NCBI GenBank assembly: GCA_052400625.1
Contig: JBQTGH010000002.1
Reading direction: 5' to 3' (one strand)
Origin: Thermophagus sp052400625
GTDB lineage: Bacteria > Bacteroidota > Bacteroidia > Bacteroidales > Marinilabiliaceae
Length of the DNA stretch: 64,000 nucleotides
The position numbers were made by a program, and so were the translations under genes. This document shows, piece by piece, positions 7,783 through 17,539 of the stretch (positions are counted from its first letter, which is position 1; every line of letters starts with the position of its first letter). The notes beneath the pieces are model-generated. The model ran no database searches. It was given only the letters and a program-made list of their open reading frames with translations, and was not told the DNA's origin.

Positions 7783-9210
7783 ATGCATCTTTCTGAAAAC
7801 AAAATAAATTATGTGTTTCATCATCTGTGGCATCATCTATCAGTCCCCACGCTGAAATCCCATGAGATGGTCATCTTAAAAGAACGCTATCATCCGGCAT
7901 TGGGCATCAAAAACAAACTCATTTTCCAATTGTCTTCAGATGAAAAACCGCAACCGGTCATAGTCCATTATCAAGGAGCGCCAATTCCCATTTTATTTGG
8001 CCTAGAAAAAAAAGACGCTACACTTTTTCAACCCGACCAACAAGGCAATATTATTTTCAATCACGACTTACTCTCTTCGGCTTTCTATCTTCTGTCGGGC
8101 CAGCAGGAAACCGAAACCGATCAAAAAGATCAATACGGAAGGTATCCTTATGAATTATCGATCCAAAAACAACTGGATTGCGCTCACCTACCTTTGGTGA
8201 ACTACTATTTTGACATAATCACCAAAGGAATAGAGGCATATGCCAAAACACATAATAAAAAGGTTGAACACCACCGATTGTTTAATGATTTCGGATTTTT
8301 TCTGAGCCATGATGTGGATCGGGTGGCCTACTATCATCCTCTCTACATTTTGTATAGAATTAAGCAATTCTTAGGTTTAGCTCCATCCACCTTTAGTAAA
8401 CCTAAAATTATTCGTTTATTCTTTCAAGGGGTCTTCCATCACCTAAATCCTTTTAGAGGCCAAGACCCATGGTGGAACTTCGACTGGATGATGAAAATGG
8501 AAAAGCAACTAGGAATACGATCCACCTTTTACTTTTTAAAACAGGAAGACCGACTCAACAACGCTCTCTACAAATACCATCATAAAAAGATAAAACACTT
8601 AATTACAAGATTACATGAATCAGGTTTTGAAGTAGGGCTTCATGGCACAATGAGATCAGCCACCGAGAAGGAAACGCTGCTCCGACAAAAGGGCGAATTT
8701 GAAAAAGCGACCGGCCTTCAACCGGCCGGTATCCGTCAACACTATTTACGTTTTTCGCTTCCTCTGACTTTCAAAAATCACGAAGCCGCAGGTTTACGAT
8801 ACGACACCTCGCTATCCTTTGCGGAGCGTGACGGTTTTCGCAACGGATATTGCTGGCCCTTTCATCCCTACGATTTTGATTCGGACGAAATGATGCAAAT
8901 CTGGGAAATACCGCTTGTTATGATGGAAGTGTCGGCACTGAACTATCGACAAACAGGATTTTCCGGGTTGCAAAAAGCCGCAGAACAACATATTCTGGAA
9001 GCCAAAAAATTTGGCGGGATCTTTAGTCTGCTATGGCACAACTGCCGGATTAACGACATCGAAGTAGCCGGTGTATCTGCTTTTTACAAACTACTACTTA
9101 AATTCATCGTTAACCAGGGAGCTGAATCCGCAAGAGGCATAGATATTTGTAACAGGATCACCGCATTGGAGGCCCAACACCCACCAACCTACCCGGAAGT
9201 CAGCAAATAG
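7783..9210 (+). CDS. Polysaccharide deacetylase-like family protein
   Basis: A soluble protein of 475 aa. The N-terminal 160 residues form a separate domain seen in Bacteroidota homologues. The C-terminal part resembles a NodB-type polysaccharide deacetylase barrel, with the metal-site motif SHDVDR (about residue 178), a later GFEVGLHG segment (about 285-292) and LLWHNC near the end. NodB-family enzymes remove acetyl or related groups from sugar polymers or sugar-lipid intermediates. In Bacteroidota such proteins often lie in surface-polysaccharide clusters, but here the gene stands alone. No signal peptide is visible, so a cytoplasmic role or an unusual substrate is likely. The exact reaction is unknown. 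Confidence 0.75.
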   Translation: MHLSENKINYVFHHLWHHLSVPTLKSHEMVILKERYHPALGIKNKLIFQLSSDEKPQPVIVHYQGAPIPILFGLEKKDATLFQPDQQGNIIFNHDLLSSAFYLLSGQQETETDQKDQYGRYPYELSIQKQLDCAHLPLVNYYFDIITKGIEAYAKTHNKKVEHHRLFNDFGFFLSHDVDRVAYYHPLYILYRIKQFLGLAPSTFSKPKIIRLFFQGVFHHLNPFRGQDPWWNFDWMMKMEKQLGIRSTFYFLKQEDRLNNALYKYHHKKIKHLITRLHESGFEVGLHGTMRSATEKETLLRQKGEFEKATGLQPAGIRQHYLRFSLPLTFKNHEAAGLRYDTSLSFAERDGFRNGYCWPFHPYDFDSDEMMQIWEIPLVMMEVSALNYRQTGFSGLQKAAEQHILEAKKFGGIFSLLWHNCRINDIEVAGVSAFYKLLLKFIVNQGAESARGIDICNRITALEAQHPPTYPEVSK

Positions 9211-9254
9211 AATAGATCTTTTGTCGGGACTCCGCTCCGGAGCAAAAATCAAAA

Positions 9255-9305
9255 AAAACAAGCCCCTGCCGGGATTGTTGAAATCACGCGACAGCGGCTT
9301 GTTTT
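9255..9305. terminator. Bidirectional terminator
   Basis: AAAACAAGCC (9255-9264) pairs with GGCTTGTTTT (9296-9305), with further imperfect pairing inside. An A-run on the left and a T-run on the right serve both convergent genes: the deacetylase-like gene (stop 9210) and glyS (stop 9351). Confidence 0.8.
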
Positions 9306-9350
9306 TACAACCTATAAATTTTTATGATTCAAATCCTATAAGCAAGCTAT

Positions 9351-10907
9351 CTAAACAAGGGTTTTCAGCAGTTCTTTCATGCTCACCTTCTTGGTAATAA
9401 TATCGTAAAGGTCTGAGATCTTCACTCTTTCCTGCGCCATGGTATCACGATAACGGATGGTAACGGTATCGTCCTTCACGGTTTGATGATCTATGGTAAT
9501 ACAGTATGGGGTTCCAATGGCATCTTGTCTGCGATATCGTTTTCCGATGGAATCTTTTTCTTCGTACCGGCAGTTGAAGTCGAATTTAAATTGATCGACA
9601 ATTTGCAGCGCTTTTTCGGGCAGGCCGTCTTTGCGCACCAGAGGCAACACCGCCAGTTTGACAGGCGCCAGGACAGGAGGCAATTTTAACACAACCCTGG
9701 ACTCAGAAGGTTTACCATCCTTCCCTGGTACTTCCTCTTCGGTATAAGCACCGGCCAGGATGCTCAGGAACATACGATCGACCCCGATAGAGGTTTCGAT
9801 GACATAGGGCACATAGCTTTTGTTGAGTTCGGGGTCAAAATACTGCATTTTTTTACCCGAGAATTCCTGATGCTGTGACAAATCAAAGTCGGTCCGAGAA
9901 TGGATCCCTTCCACTTCCTTAAATCCGAAAGGCATTTCAAACTCCACATCGGTGGCTGCATTGGCGTAGTGGGCCAGCTTGTCATGATCATGGAATCGGT
10001 ATTTGGTGTCACCCATACCGAGCGATTGATGCCATTTCATCCGCATATTTTTCCAGTATTCGAACCATTTCATCTCTTCCCCCGGTCGCACAAAAAATTG
10101 CATTTCCATTTGCTCAAATTCGCGCATGCGGAAGATAAACTGCCGGGCCACGATTTCGTTTCTGAAGGCCTTCCCGATCTGCGCAATTCCGAAGGGAAGC
10201 TTCATTCTTCCTGTCTTCTGAACATTGAGGAAGTTAACGAAGATGCCTTGAGCCGTTTCGGGGCGCAGATAAATTTTTGAAGCTCCTTCGGCAGTGGAAC
10301 CTACCTCGGTGGAGAACATCAGGTTGAACTGGCGGACATCGGTCCAATTCTTAGACCCGGAAACAGGACAAACCACATCATAATCGATGATAATTTGTCG
10401 CAACTCCTGAAGATCATTGTCATTTAATGCCTTAACAAACCGAGCGTGCACCTCATCCCGTTTTTCCCGGTTGGCTTTCACCCGTGGATTGGTTTCTCTG
10501 AACTTGGCCTCATCAAAGTCATCGCCAAATTTTTTCCGGGCTTTATCGATCTCCTTATCAATTTTGGCATCAAATTTCGCCATGAGGTCCTCAATGAGAA
10601 CATCGGCCCGATATCTCTTTTTGCTGTCTTTATTATCGATAAGGGGGTCATTAAACGCATCCACATGACCGGAAGCTTTCCATGTGGTGGGATGCATAAA
10701 AATGGCGGAATCGAGTCCTACCACATTTTCATGAAGCAATACCATGGAATCCCACCAGTATTTTTTGATATTATTCTTCAATTCCACACCGTTCTGACCA
10801 TAGTCATAAACAGCGCCTAGGCCATCATATATTTCACTAGAAGGAAATACAAAGCCATATTCTTTGCAATGGGCTACTAATTTTTTAAACACATCTTCCC
10901 GGGCCAT
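9351..10907 (-). CDS. glyS: Glycine--tRNA ligase, alpha2 homodimer type
   Basis: A class II aminoacyl-tRNA synthetase that charges tRNA(Gly) in the cytoplasm. The single-chain layout is clear: an N-terminal catalytic core beginning AREDVFKKLVAHCKEYGFVFP, a charged insertion at about residues 90-175, motif 2 around AFRNEIVARQFIFRMREFEQME, motif 3 around ETSIGVDRMFLSIL, and a C-terminal anticodon-binding domain. At 518 aa it is of normal length for the bacterial/eukaryal alpha2 type and unrelated to the GlyQ/GlyS tetramer. The start is ATG 10907; two extra residues from a TTG at 10913 are unlikely. It is a single-gene unit ending at the shared terminator 9255-9305. Confidence 0.95.
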   Translation of the reverse strand: MAREDVFKKLVAHCKEYGFVFPSSEIYDGLGAVYDYGQNGVELKNNIKKYWWDSMVLLHENVVGLDSAIFMHPTTWKASGHVDAFNDPLIDNKDSKKRYRADVLIEDLMAKFDAKIDKEIDKARKKFGDDFDEAKFRETNPRVKANREKRDEVHARFVKALNDNDLQELRQIIIDYDVVCPVSGSKNWTDVRQFNLMFSTEVGSTAEGASKIYLRPETAQGIFVNFLNVQKTGRMKLPFGIAQIGKAFRNEIVARQFIFRMREFEQMEMQFFVRPGEEMKWFEYWKNMRMKWHQSLGMGDTKYRFHDHDKLAHYANAATDVEFEMPFGFKEVEGIHSRTDFDLSQHQEFSGKKMQYFDPELNKSYVPYVIETSIGVDRMFLSILAGAYTEEEVPGKDGKPSESRVVLKLPPVLAPVKLAVLPLVRKDGLPEKALQIVDQFKFDFNCRYEEKDSIGKRYRRQDAIGTPYCITIDHQTVKDDTVTIRYRDTMAQERVKISDLYDIITKKVSMKELLKTLV

Positions 10908-10965
10908 AAACAATCCTTTTATTTTCCGTTATTAAATATCGTCGTTATAAAAACTAATTTTCACA

Positions 10966-11079
10966 GTCGAATGGACCTCGCATGAACAGGCTATCCTCCA
11001 TGTCTTTTCCCAAACGGGAAGGAGCAAGTAGCGACAACCATTCTCCGCGCCTAAGACTTTGGCATGACTCTCATCCGGA
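10966..11079. repeat. Element copy A (about 114 bp)
   Basis: It starts GTCGAATGGACCTCGCATGA and shares an interior block with copy B (CATGTCTTT..CC.AAA..GGAA..G..CAAG.AG.GA.AACCA). The distal end (GGCATGACTCTCATCCGG) is a weaker match to the usual end, and copy A carries about 18 extra bases before it. It begins 58 bp upstream of the glyS ATG. The rest of the gap 10908-11315 shows nothing else I can identify. Confidence 0.6.
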
Positions 11080-11315
11080 CAGCACAGCGTGCGATTTAAG
11101 CTGCCATGACCAGATTTCCGGAATCCGAGCTATTGCAAAACCTTATTGAACGGATGTTTTGTAAACGCCACAAAAATAAGCTAAAAAAATTTCAGATGAA
11201 CAATTAATTGACTCAATCTTGGAAATCCCTCCTTTTTAGAAGGAAATCATTTTCGCTACAGCTCCCTTGGCAAGCAGGTCTGTAATGTCCGATGGCTAAA
11301 ACACCCTTCTCACCT

Positions 11316-12749
11316 TTAGTCCAGTAACGGTTTGTCACGATTTCCGTGTCGACCGAAAATAAGGTTGAGCCCGAAGGAGATGTTCAGATCTTTTTGCCGG
11401 TATGCCATGGGGATAGCATCCTCCTCCTCATCGAAATAGACATCGGCATAGTGCAATGGGATGTAATTGGCTGCCAGAAAAAACTGAAGGGGCCCGAACA
11501 AAAAGGCGGTGGTCATCCCAAGGCCATTTTCTCCTTTAATGCGCTTACTGTAATTGAAGTTGAGGGCCATAAAAGAATAGGGCTGAAGGTTGGCAGAAAG
11601 ACAAAAGTCTTGACGAAACCCGTTTTTCTGGAAAACACTTCCAGACAGCAGACCAAATGAAACAGCCGGAGTCCATTGATAAGAAGCCCCCACGTATAAA
11701 GAAGAAGTCAACGGAATATTAAATTTTTCATGGGTAACATCATAGTCAATAATGGTCTTGATAGAATCTCCAATATCTTCAAAAGCCTGCTCTATTTCAT
11801 CGCCATCAGTCCCTTCCGCATTGATACCGTCAAACGAATAGGTGCCCTTAAAAGAAAGAGAATTTAGGTCATCCTTAAACTTAACATATCCTAAATCGTT
11901 CAATGCCACCGAGAAAGTCCAGCTGTTATTAAGCTGATATTCTGCACCGAAGTCAAAGGCAATGCCAGTATTACTTAATGAGCTTAAATAGTCGGCCATT
12001 TCATCATCTGACAAATCTCTGGCCTCGACCGACTCGGGGAAGTCGCCAGGGGTCCCTTCCTCCACGTCGAAGGGTGCCGAAGTATGCATGGCACCGGCCA
12101 CCATTAAATCCCATTGGTTTCTCGATGTATTTAACCGCAATCGATCGATATCTGTCACGCCACCAATGATTCCGAAAAGGGGTTTAATTTTAATACCGAG
12201 CGTCAGGTGTTGGTTCCAGTGCCGGCTGCATCCGAAAGCCAGCTGATGGAATACGGCCTGCTTGATACGGGTTGGTGAGAAATCAAAACTCTCCCCGTCG
12301 GGAAAGCCCATCTCTACCATTTTAAACAGATCGGCGGCAATACTGCTTTGCATCACACTTCTAATACCCATAGAAAAAGTAAAATAGTCTTTGCCCGAAC
12401 GAAATCCGAAGCCCATAAGATCCACATTCAAATATTGATTAAAATTGGCGGCATTTCCAATAACATTGTAGAGCTCAGAATAATCGAACTGTTGGCTCAG
12501 GGGTGTAACCCATTGGTTGCCTTTTTCCTGAAAGATATCGTTAAATGCCACATCGCTTTGGGTCATTAAGTTGACCGAAGGAAGAGCAAAAAAACCGTTG
12601 GCCCTGGGTTGAAATGCCGGATTGAGCTGTTGTGACTGGGGAATGGTTTCCATAAAATAAAGCCCCATTAGATTTTGGCTCTTGAGTGGCATCGTAAAAA
12701 CAAAAGAAACAATGAACAAGATTAAAAAAATATATAAAGTCGTCTTCAT
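11316..12749 (-). CDS. DUF5723-type outer-membrane protein
   Basis: 477 aa with an N-terminal signal peptide (about residues 1-24, ending LKSQ) and the LNPAFQP segment typical of Bacteroidota DUF5723 proteins (about residues 43-49). The rest alternates short aromatic-rich strands and ends in basic and hydrophobic residues, consistent with an outer-membrane beta-barrel. The family has no assigned function. It is the last gene of a three-gene unit after an OmpA-type protein and an unknown exported protein (gaps 20 and 34 bp), which suggests a joint envelope role. Family assignment is from memory of the motif and should be confirmed. Confidence 0.75.
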   Translation of the reverse strand: MKTTLYIFLILFIVSFVFTMPLKSQNLMGLYFMETIPQSQQLNPAFQPRANGFFALPSVNLMTQSDVAFNDIFQEKGNQWVTPLSQQFDYSELYNVIGNAANFNQYLNVDLMGFGFRSGKDYFTFSMGIRSVMQSSIAADLFKMVEMGFPDGESFDFSPTRIKQAVFHQLAFGCSRHWNQHLTLGIKIKPLFGIIGGVTDIDRLRLNTSRNQWDLMVAGAMHTSAPFDVEEGTPGDFPESVEARDLSDDEMADYLSSLSNTGIAFDFGAEYQLNNSWTFSVALNDLGYVKFKDDLNSLSFKGTYSFDGINAEGTDGDEIEQAFEDIGDSIKTIIDYDVTHEKFNIPLTSSLYVGASYQWTPAVSFGLLSGSVFQKNGFRQDFCLSANLQPYSFMALNFNYSKRIKGENGLGMTTAFLFGPLQFFLAANYIPLHYADVYFDEEEDAIPMAYRQKDLNISFGLNLIFGRHGNRDKPLLD

Positions 12750-12783
12750 TTCACTGGCAGTTTATGGTATAAAATATTGAAAA

Positions 12784-14418
12784 TTAGAAAGAGGGTATTC
12801 CACCATTGATTTTAAAAGAAACCACTCCTCTGAAGTCCATATCTTCATAGATTCGGATATAATTCTTTTCCGGGGTATCGTTCTCGGGCGTATCAAAATG
12901 GGATTCCAAGACGATTTCCATGGCATTCCGATCCAGATATTCATCAATTTGATCACCGGAAAGAGATACCGAAAAAGTTGATAGTTCCGGTTCGGTAACA
13001 TAGCCCGTTTGGCCGTCCGGTTCTCCGGCTATAATGACATTTGTGACATCCAGCAAATCGTTAATCTTGTTTCCCTGGTCGTCAATCACCCATGCCCCGG
13101 CAGTGATATCCACCGGAATGCGACTATAAAAGTCGAAAAAGATGGTGACCTCATCTATTTCCCTGGCATCGTCTTCATCCTCACCCAAAATATCATGGAT
13201 ATCAAAATTGATGGTATCCAGACGACTGTATTCATCGGTTTTGAACCATGCAGGCAGGATTATTTTCAGGGTCCCTTTCAGGGTATTATCGGGTCCCATA
13301 AAATTGGCAAGGGCGGTCTCTCCTTCAGGATTGGAAAAAGAGGTGACATCGAAATGTACCCGTTCGGGATAACAATTCACTATATCGACCATGTTACCGG
13401 AAGTATCTCTGTCAAGAGTTAACGTGGTAATGGAATTCACAATGGGGTTACCGTAAGTGGCCGGTTCCATAAAAAGATTAACAACGGTCTCATTGTTTTC
13501 TCCAACGAGCAATGTTCCACAAGGGTTGCCCTCATTTTTAAAGAACTGAATATCCTGAACTCTCACATCAAAGGGGACTCCGATACCGCTTTCTACTTCC
13601 ATCTCAATTTTTAAGTCGTAGAATTTTATTTTTTCCACATCCTCCAAATCATCAAAAACCTCAAAAGAGAGGTCCTGCTCTGTCTTGGTCGCCTCCTGCT
13701 GCCCAAAATATCCAAATGTCAGCCCCGGATGCATGTCTGTTAAAGAAAAATCGAGAACCACATTTCCCAGTTCGGCATTGTCGAGATTAACCGTGGTAAC
13801 AATAGAAAGATAACTGGAATCCTGAGCCTGGGAGGGAATTGTTCTCATTCCAGCCAAATCCTCATCGATCGTAAAAGAATGAGAAGAACCATTCACCGGA
13901 AAAGTATATTGCAAAGCTTGACCATTGTTCAAAATTTCCGGTATAATGACAGAAATATCTCCCGAAGTACCATTGGGGACCTCTAACTGAATCTGCAAAT
14001 GGCCTCCATTCATATAAATCGTATCCAGCCGGATATCGTCCCGATTATTAAGCCTCACCTTTTCTTTAAATTGGCCTGAAGCTGCCACTTTGAGCCCTGG
14101 TGAAAGCGAAAGACTCAAAGGAGAATAAACCCATGTTTCAGAAAAATCACTCAGTGTGATCAATGACTCCCATTCAATATCAATATCCTGCGAGAAACGG
14201 GCATTGACCAAACCATCTTCATCCACAAAAACATATTCATTGTCAATTTCTTCCAGAAAGTCTGACACTTTATATGTTATCTCCCCCAGCGGGGCTGCTA
14301 TTTCCAGCTTGCGATTATCCTCATTGTCGGTCTCGACATGAATATCATCACCCTGGCATCTGACAAAAAGAAAACACGATGCCAAAAACAAAAACGTCCC
14401 TAATCCTTTAATATTCAT
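12784..14418 (-). CDS. Hypothetical exported protein, probable lipoprotein, 544 aa
   Basis: I do not recognise a family. The N-terminus has a short hydrophobic stretch with two candidate lipidation cysteines: LASC (Cys15), which fits a lipobox but is followed by more hydrophobic residues, and FVRC (Cys21), which has an unusual Arg at -1 but sits right before polar sequence. The mature part is rich in Asp, Glu, Val, Ile and Thr and looks beta-rich and extracellular or periplasmic. It lies between the OmpA/PD40 protein and the DUF5723 barrel in one operon, so a structural partner of those two is a reasonable inference. Confidence 0.7.
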   Translation of the reverse strand: MNIKGLGTFLFLASCFLFVRCQGDDIHVETDNEDNRKLEIAAPLGEITYKVSDFLEEIDNEYVFVDEDGLVNARFSQDIDIEWESLITLSDFSETWVYSPLSLSLSPGLKVAASGQFKEKVRLNNRDDIRLDTIYMNGGHLQIQLEVPNGTSGDISVIIPEILNNGQALQYTFPVNGSSHSFTIDEDLAGMRTIPSQAQDSSYLSIVTTVNLDNAELGNVVLDFSLTDMHPGLTFGYFGQQEATKTEQDLSFEVFDDLEDVEKIKFYDLKIEMEVESGIGVPFDVRVQDIQFFKNEGNPCGTLLVGENNETVVNLFMEPATYGNPIVNSITTLTLDRDTSGNMVDIVNCYPERVHFDVTSFSNPEGETALANFMGPDNTLKGTLKIILPAWFKTDEYSRLDTINFDIHDILGEDEDDAREIDEVTIFFDFYSRIPVDITAGAWVIDDQGNKINDLLDVTNVIIAGEPDGQTGYVTEPELSTFSVSLSGDQIDEYLDRNAMEIVLESHFDTPENDTPEKNYIRIYEDMDFRGVVSFKINGGIPSF

Positions 14419-14438
14419 AATAAAAAAATTTTCAATCT

Positions 14439-17006
14439 TTAGTCAATCACTTTAATTTCAACTCTTCGGTTTTGGGCTCTCCCCTCTTCTGTGGCATTAG
14501 AAGCAATCGGGTGTTCATAGCCATATCCCACATATTGTATGCGATCGCCCGGTATCCCCTGCGATTCCAGGTATCGTTTCACGGCAAAGGCCCGTTCACG
14601 AGACAGGCGTTTATTCAGGGAGGCAGACCCGGTATTGTCGGTATGTCCTGAGACTTCAATTTTCACCGAAGGATTTTCTTTCAGCAAGCGCACCAGCCTG
14701 TTGAGCGACTCATAAGAGGCGGCTCTCAGAGTGGCTCTGCCGGAGGTAAACAGAATATTATCAACCACGATGGATGCCCCGGTAGACATGGGTCTCAGTT
14801 CAAAATTGGATACCTTAAGGGTGGTATCGGGATGAAACAGAAGAGGCATATTCATGAAAAAATAACCATCCGCATTAACCTCAAGCAGGAAGGGGCCCGG
14901 TTCATAGACCGTCAAGGAATATTTTCCTGAAACGGTGTCGGCATAACAAGCCATAAACGGCTGATCCTCGCCGGGTCTGGAAAGATCCAATACGGCGGGT
15001 ACGGCAAGCCTTGAGTTCTCTTGTGTTACCACCCCGGACAAAGTGTAGGCAGTAACATTTTTTCTGAGCTTAATATTTTTCACTTCCGACAGTCCCATTG
15101 TTTTTCGCAAAAGCAAGGAAGATTCCTGCTCGTAATAGTTTTCGGCGGACACCGTCATCTGAACATCTATTTTATCCTCAAAAGTAAAGGAATACATTCC
15201 GGTTTCGGGATCGGAAAAAATACGGCTTACCACAGCGTCAGATTTAAGGGCGGTAAAAATAATTTCTGCCTGAACCGGTTCATCGGTCTCCTCATCAGAG
15301 ATGCGTCCTTTGACCGTATAAGGATGCTTCAGCGGTTTTAATTGTACATCCAGAAAGATCACGCCCTTTCTTTTATGCGGATGAGGGACGGCACTTCTCA
15401 TCATGGCGAACCCTTCGGCTGCGACTTGCAAAACGTAGGCGGCCGTGTCTTCAACCGATAAATGGTAATTACCGGAAACGGAATCGGTCTGTCCTGAAAA
15501 AACCTGAACATTATTTAAGGTATCCACTAAAGAAATCTGAGCCAACAGCGGTCTGCCGTTTTCCTCATTAATCACCTTTCCTTCCAAAGAAAAGGGGCAA
15601 CGTGTATCTTTGACGATTTTTAAGATGTCTAAGCCACCGAAACCACCCGGTCTGGATGATGAAATAAACGTCGTCAGCGAATCGGAGGAAGAAGGAAAAA
15701 AGAACAAATCGTCATACGGTGAATTGTACGGTTGCCCGATATTTTTCGGGGTAGTCCATTCCCCATCTTCATTTAGTTCGCTCTTAAAAATGTCAAAGCC
15801 GCCAAATCCGGGATGTCCATTGGATGCAAAAAACAGTGTTTTTCCGTCTGAAGTAAGGTAAACGGCGACCTCATCCCCCGGCGTATTAATCTCAGAACCG
15901 GCATTTCGTAGCTTTTTAAAACCTCCGTTCTTTTTTCTTTTAACCTGCCAAATATCTTTTCCCCCCCGACTTTTTTTAATTCGGTCCGAGACGAAAAATA
16001 CGGTTCCATCGGTTGATTCTGTAAATGAAGTTTCTCTATCGTTTTTGCGATCTATCCGATGGCTGATGGCCAGAGACCTTCTGATTTTATTACGGGAGAG
16101 ATCCGTCAATCGTATTTGTCCATTTCGCTTTTTCCCCCGGTAAATGAACAGGATGCTTTCATCGGGCGATATCCCTGCAACAGCGGTATTGAACCTTTTA
16201 TTCAGGGAATTCACTTCCAGCCCTTCCTCTGCCGATTCCCCGTCATAAACAGCCATTAAAATCTGTTCTTTAAAGAGATCCCTTTTGGGGGGTTCTTCCA
16301 TCAGCCGTTGAGGTCTTTTAGAAGTATAAAAAATTCTTTGACTCTTATGATTTTCCACCGCCGCATAATCGTCATAATAGCTGTTTACGGCCGGTCCCAT
16401 ATTAAAAACAAAGGCAGGAATAGAATCTGCGCTGTTTTTGATTCCATATTCACAATCTCTGATCACCCGGTTAAAGGTGGTCCTGAATTGCCTTTTCCCG
16501 GTTTTTGATAACGAATTAAAATACTTTTCAAAAGCCTCTTTTGCCTGTTCATACTTGAGCACGGCCTGCAAGGCAAATCCCAGATGAAGATAATAATCAT
16601 CGGCTATTTCGGGGTTGCTTTTAAGTAAGTACTCTGCGGCTTCATCCGGATGGTCGCCCAGTAAAGCGCAAATTCCGGTTTTATAATTCAACGAGGGCAA
16701 CTCATCTGTAATAGCAACCAATTGTAGATACGCTTTATATGCCGGCTGATAATAGCCTTTTTTATACAATGCATCCGCCTCACCTAGCTTTTTTACAATA
16801 AAAGCTTCGCCCAGATATTCGGATCGCGAAACAATTTCTCCAGCATCAACAACCGGATTCTCCTGAGCCCAGGCAACAGAAGAAAACAAGATAACCCAGA
16901 GACTTACGGACAAAAATGTCTTAACTACCGGAAATGAAGGCAGATAGTCAGAAACAACAATTATCTTTCCTGCCTTAACGGTAATTGTTTTCCATAGTTC
17001 CTTCAT
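14439..17006 (-). CDS. OmpA-family protein with TPR, PD40 propeller and carboxypeptidase-like repeats
   Basis: About 855 aa. After a signal-anchor or signal sequence (SLWVILFSSVAWAQ) come TPR-like helices (GEADALYKKGYYQPAYKAYL), a WD40-like/PD40 beta-propeller (SDGKTLFFASNGHPGFGGFDIF and a second SSRPGGFGGLDILK), several carboxypeptidase-regulatory-like beta-sandwich repeats, and a C-terminal OmpA peptidoglycan-binding domain (SGHTDNTGSASLNKRLSRERA, NRRVEIKV). This order, TPR-propeller-CRD-OmpA, is the one described for PorE of the type IX secretion system, but many Bacteroidota OmpA proteins share it, so I claim only the architecture. ATG 17006 is preferred over TTG 17030 because a promoter-like element ends just upstream. 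It is the first gene of a three-gene operon. Confidence 0.85.
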   Translation of the reverse strand: MKELWKTITVKAGKIIVVSDYLPSFPVVKTFLSVSLWVILFSSVAWAQENPVVDAGEIVSRSEYLGEAFIVKKLGEADALYKKGYYQPAYKAYLQLVAITDELPSLNYKTGICALLGDHPDEAAEYLLKSNPEIADDYYLHLGFALQAVLKYEQAKEAFEKYFNSLSKTGKRQFRTTFNRVIRDCEYGIKNSADSIPAFVFNMGPAVNSYYDDYAAVENHKSQRIFYTSKRPQRLMEEPPKRDLFKEQILMAVYDGESAEEGLEVNSLNKRFNTAVAGISPDESILFIYRGKKRNGQIRLTDLSRNKIRRSLAISHRIDRKNDRETSFTESTDGTVFFVSDRIKKSRGGKDIWQVKRKKNGGFKKLRNAGSEINTPGDEVAVYLTSDGKTLFFASNGHPGFGGFDIFKSELNEDGEWTTPKNIGQPYNSPYDDLFFFPSSSDSLTTFISSSRPGGFGGLDILKIVKDTRCPFSLEGKVINEENGRPLLAQISLVDTLNNVQVFSGQTDSVSGNYHLSVEDTAAYVLQVAAEGFAMMRSAVPHPHKRKGVIFLDVQLKPLKHPYTVKGRISDEETDEPVQAEIIFTALKSDAVVSRIFSDPETGMYSFTFEDKIDVQMTVSAENYYEQESSLLLRKTMGLSEVKNIKLRKNVTAYTLSGVVTQENSRLAVPAVLDLSRPGEDQPFMACYADTVSGKYSLTVYEPGPFLLEVNADGYFFMNMPLLFHPDTTLKVSNFELRPMSTGASIVVDNILFTSGRATLRAASYESLNRLVRLLKENPSVKIEVSGHTDNTGSASLNKRLSRERAFAVKRYLESQGIPGDRIQYVGYGYEHPIASNATEEGRAQNRRVEIKVID

Positions 17007-17038
17007 TCGTAAAAATTTTAAGTTAATCAATATACCCC

Positions 17039-17046
17039 CAAATCTA
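17039..17046 (-). promoter_or_regulatory. Candidate -7 element for the OmpA operon
   Basis: TAGATTTG on the minus strand matches TAnnTTTG and would start transcription about 25 bp before ATG 17006. The remaining gap up to 17414 is AT-rich with no other recognisable feature. Confidence 0.4.
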
Positions 17047-17414
17047 CCTCGACTGTTTCCATAAAAACCTCATCTATCACCAGATGGGATATTTACATGC
17101 CAGCCTGTTGGTTCCACAAATCGGCTGGTCCATTCCTAATATATTCTGCATAATTAGCACAGGAATACCAAGGCTTCGTGAAACCTCAATAAAAAACGGG
17201 ATAACAAAAAGTCAGGAAAAGAGTCCCAAAAACCTGGGACAGGTAGGGAGTCCCCATCATTAAAATGAACGGGGCATATGGAAAATGCACTGAGGCTTTT
17301 TTTCGAAATATGATATAAAATAATCCAGGTAATTAATAAAAATAAAAAACTTGTTTTACTTAACAACAACCCAAAAACTTTTCAAAAACAGCAAATAAAA
17401 ATATACGGTAAAAA

Positions 17415-17490
17415 CCTCAAAAAGTTCGTTCTGCCGGAACAAAAACCAGTGAAAAGCCCCAAAAGGTTCATCCTGCCGGAACAAAAAACC
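17415..17490. repeat. Two CCTGCCGGAAC repeat units 42 bp apart
   Basis: Two near-copies (17415-17447 and 17457-17490) share AAAA(A/G)GTTC, then CTGCCGGAACAAAAA, with CTGCCGG starting at 17431 and 17473. Each contains GTTC-N9-GAAC, a short inverted repeat. The core and the spacing (twice 21 bp) resemble the array at 68-392. Confidence 0.65.
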
Positions 17491-17514
17491 GGGATATACA
17501 AAGGTACATCCCGG
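17483..17514 (-). terminator. Rho-independent terminator of the S41 protease gene
   Basis: CCGGGAT (17489-17495) pairs with ATCCCGG (17508-17514), with a T-run on the minus-strand side (A-run ending at 17488). It lies 25 bp past the stop codon at 17540. Confidence 0.8.
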
Positions 17515-17539
17515 TAAAACATTATTATTGAAAGGCTAT

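Noticed and set aside
17154..17369. 71-codon minus-strand open frame before the OmpA operon
   Set aside because: Frame composed of common AT-rich codons in a spacer, no start signal, no partner.
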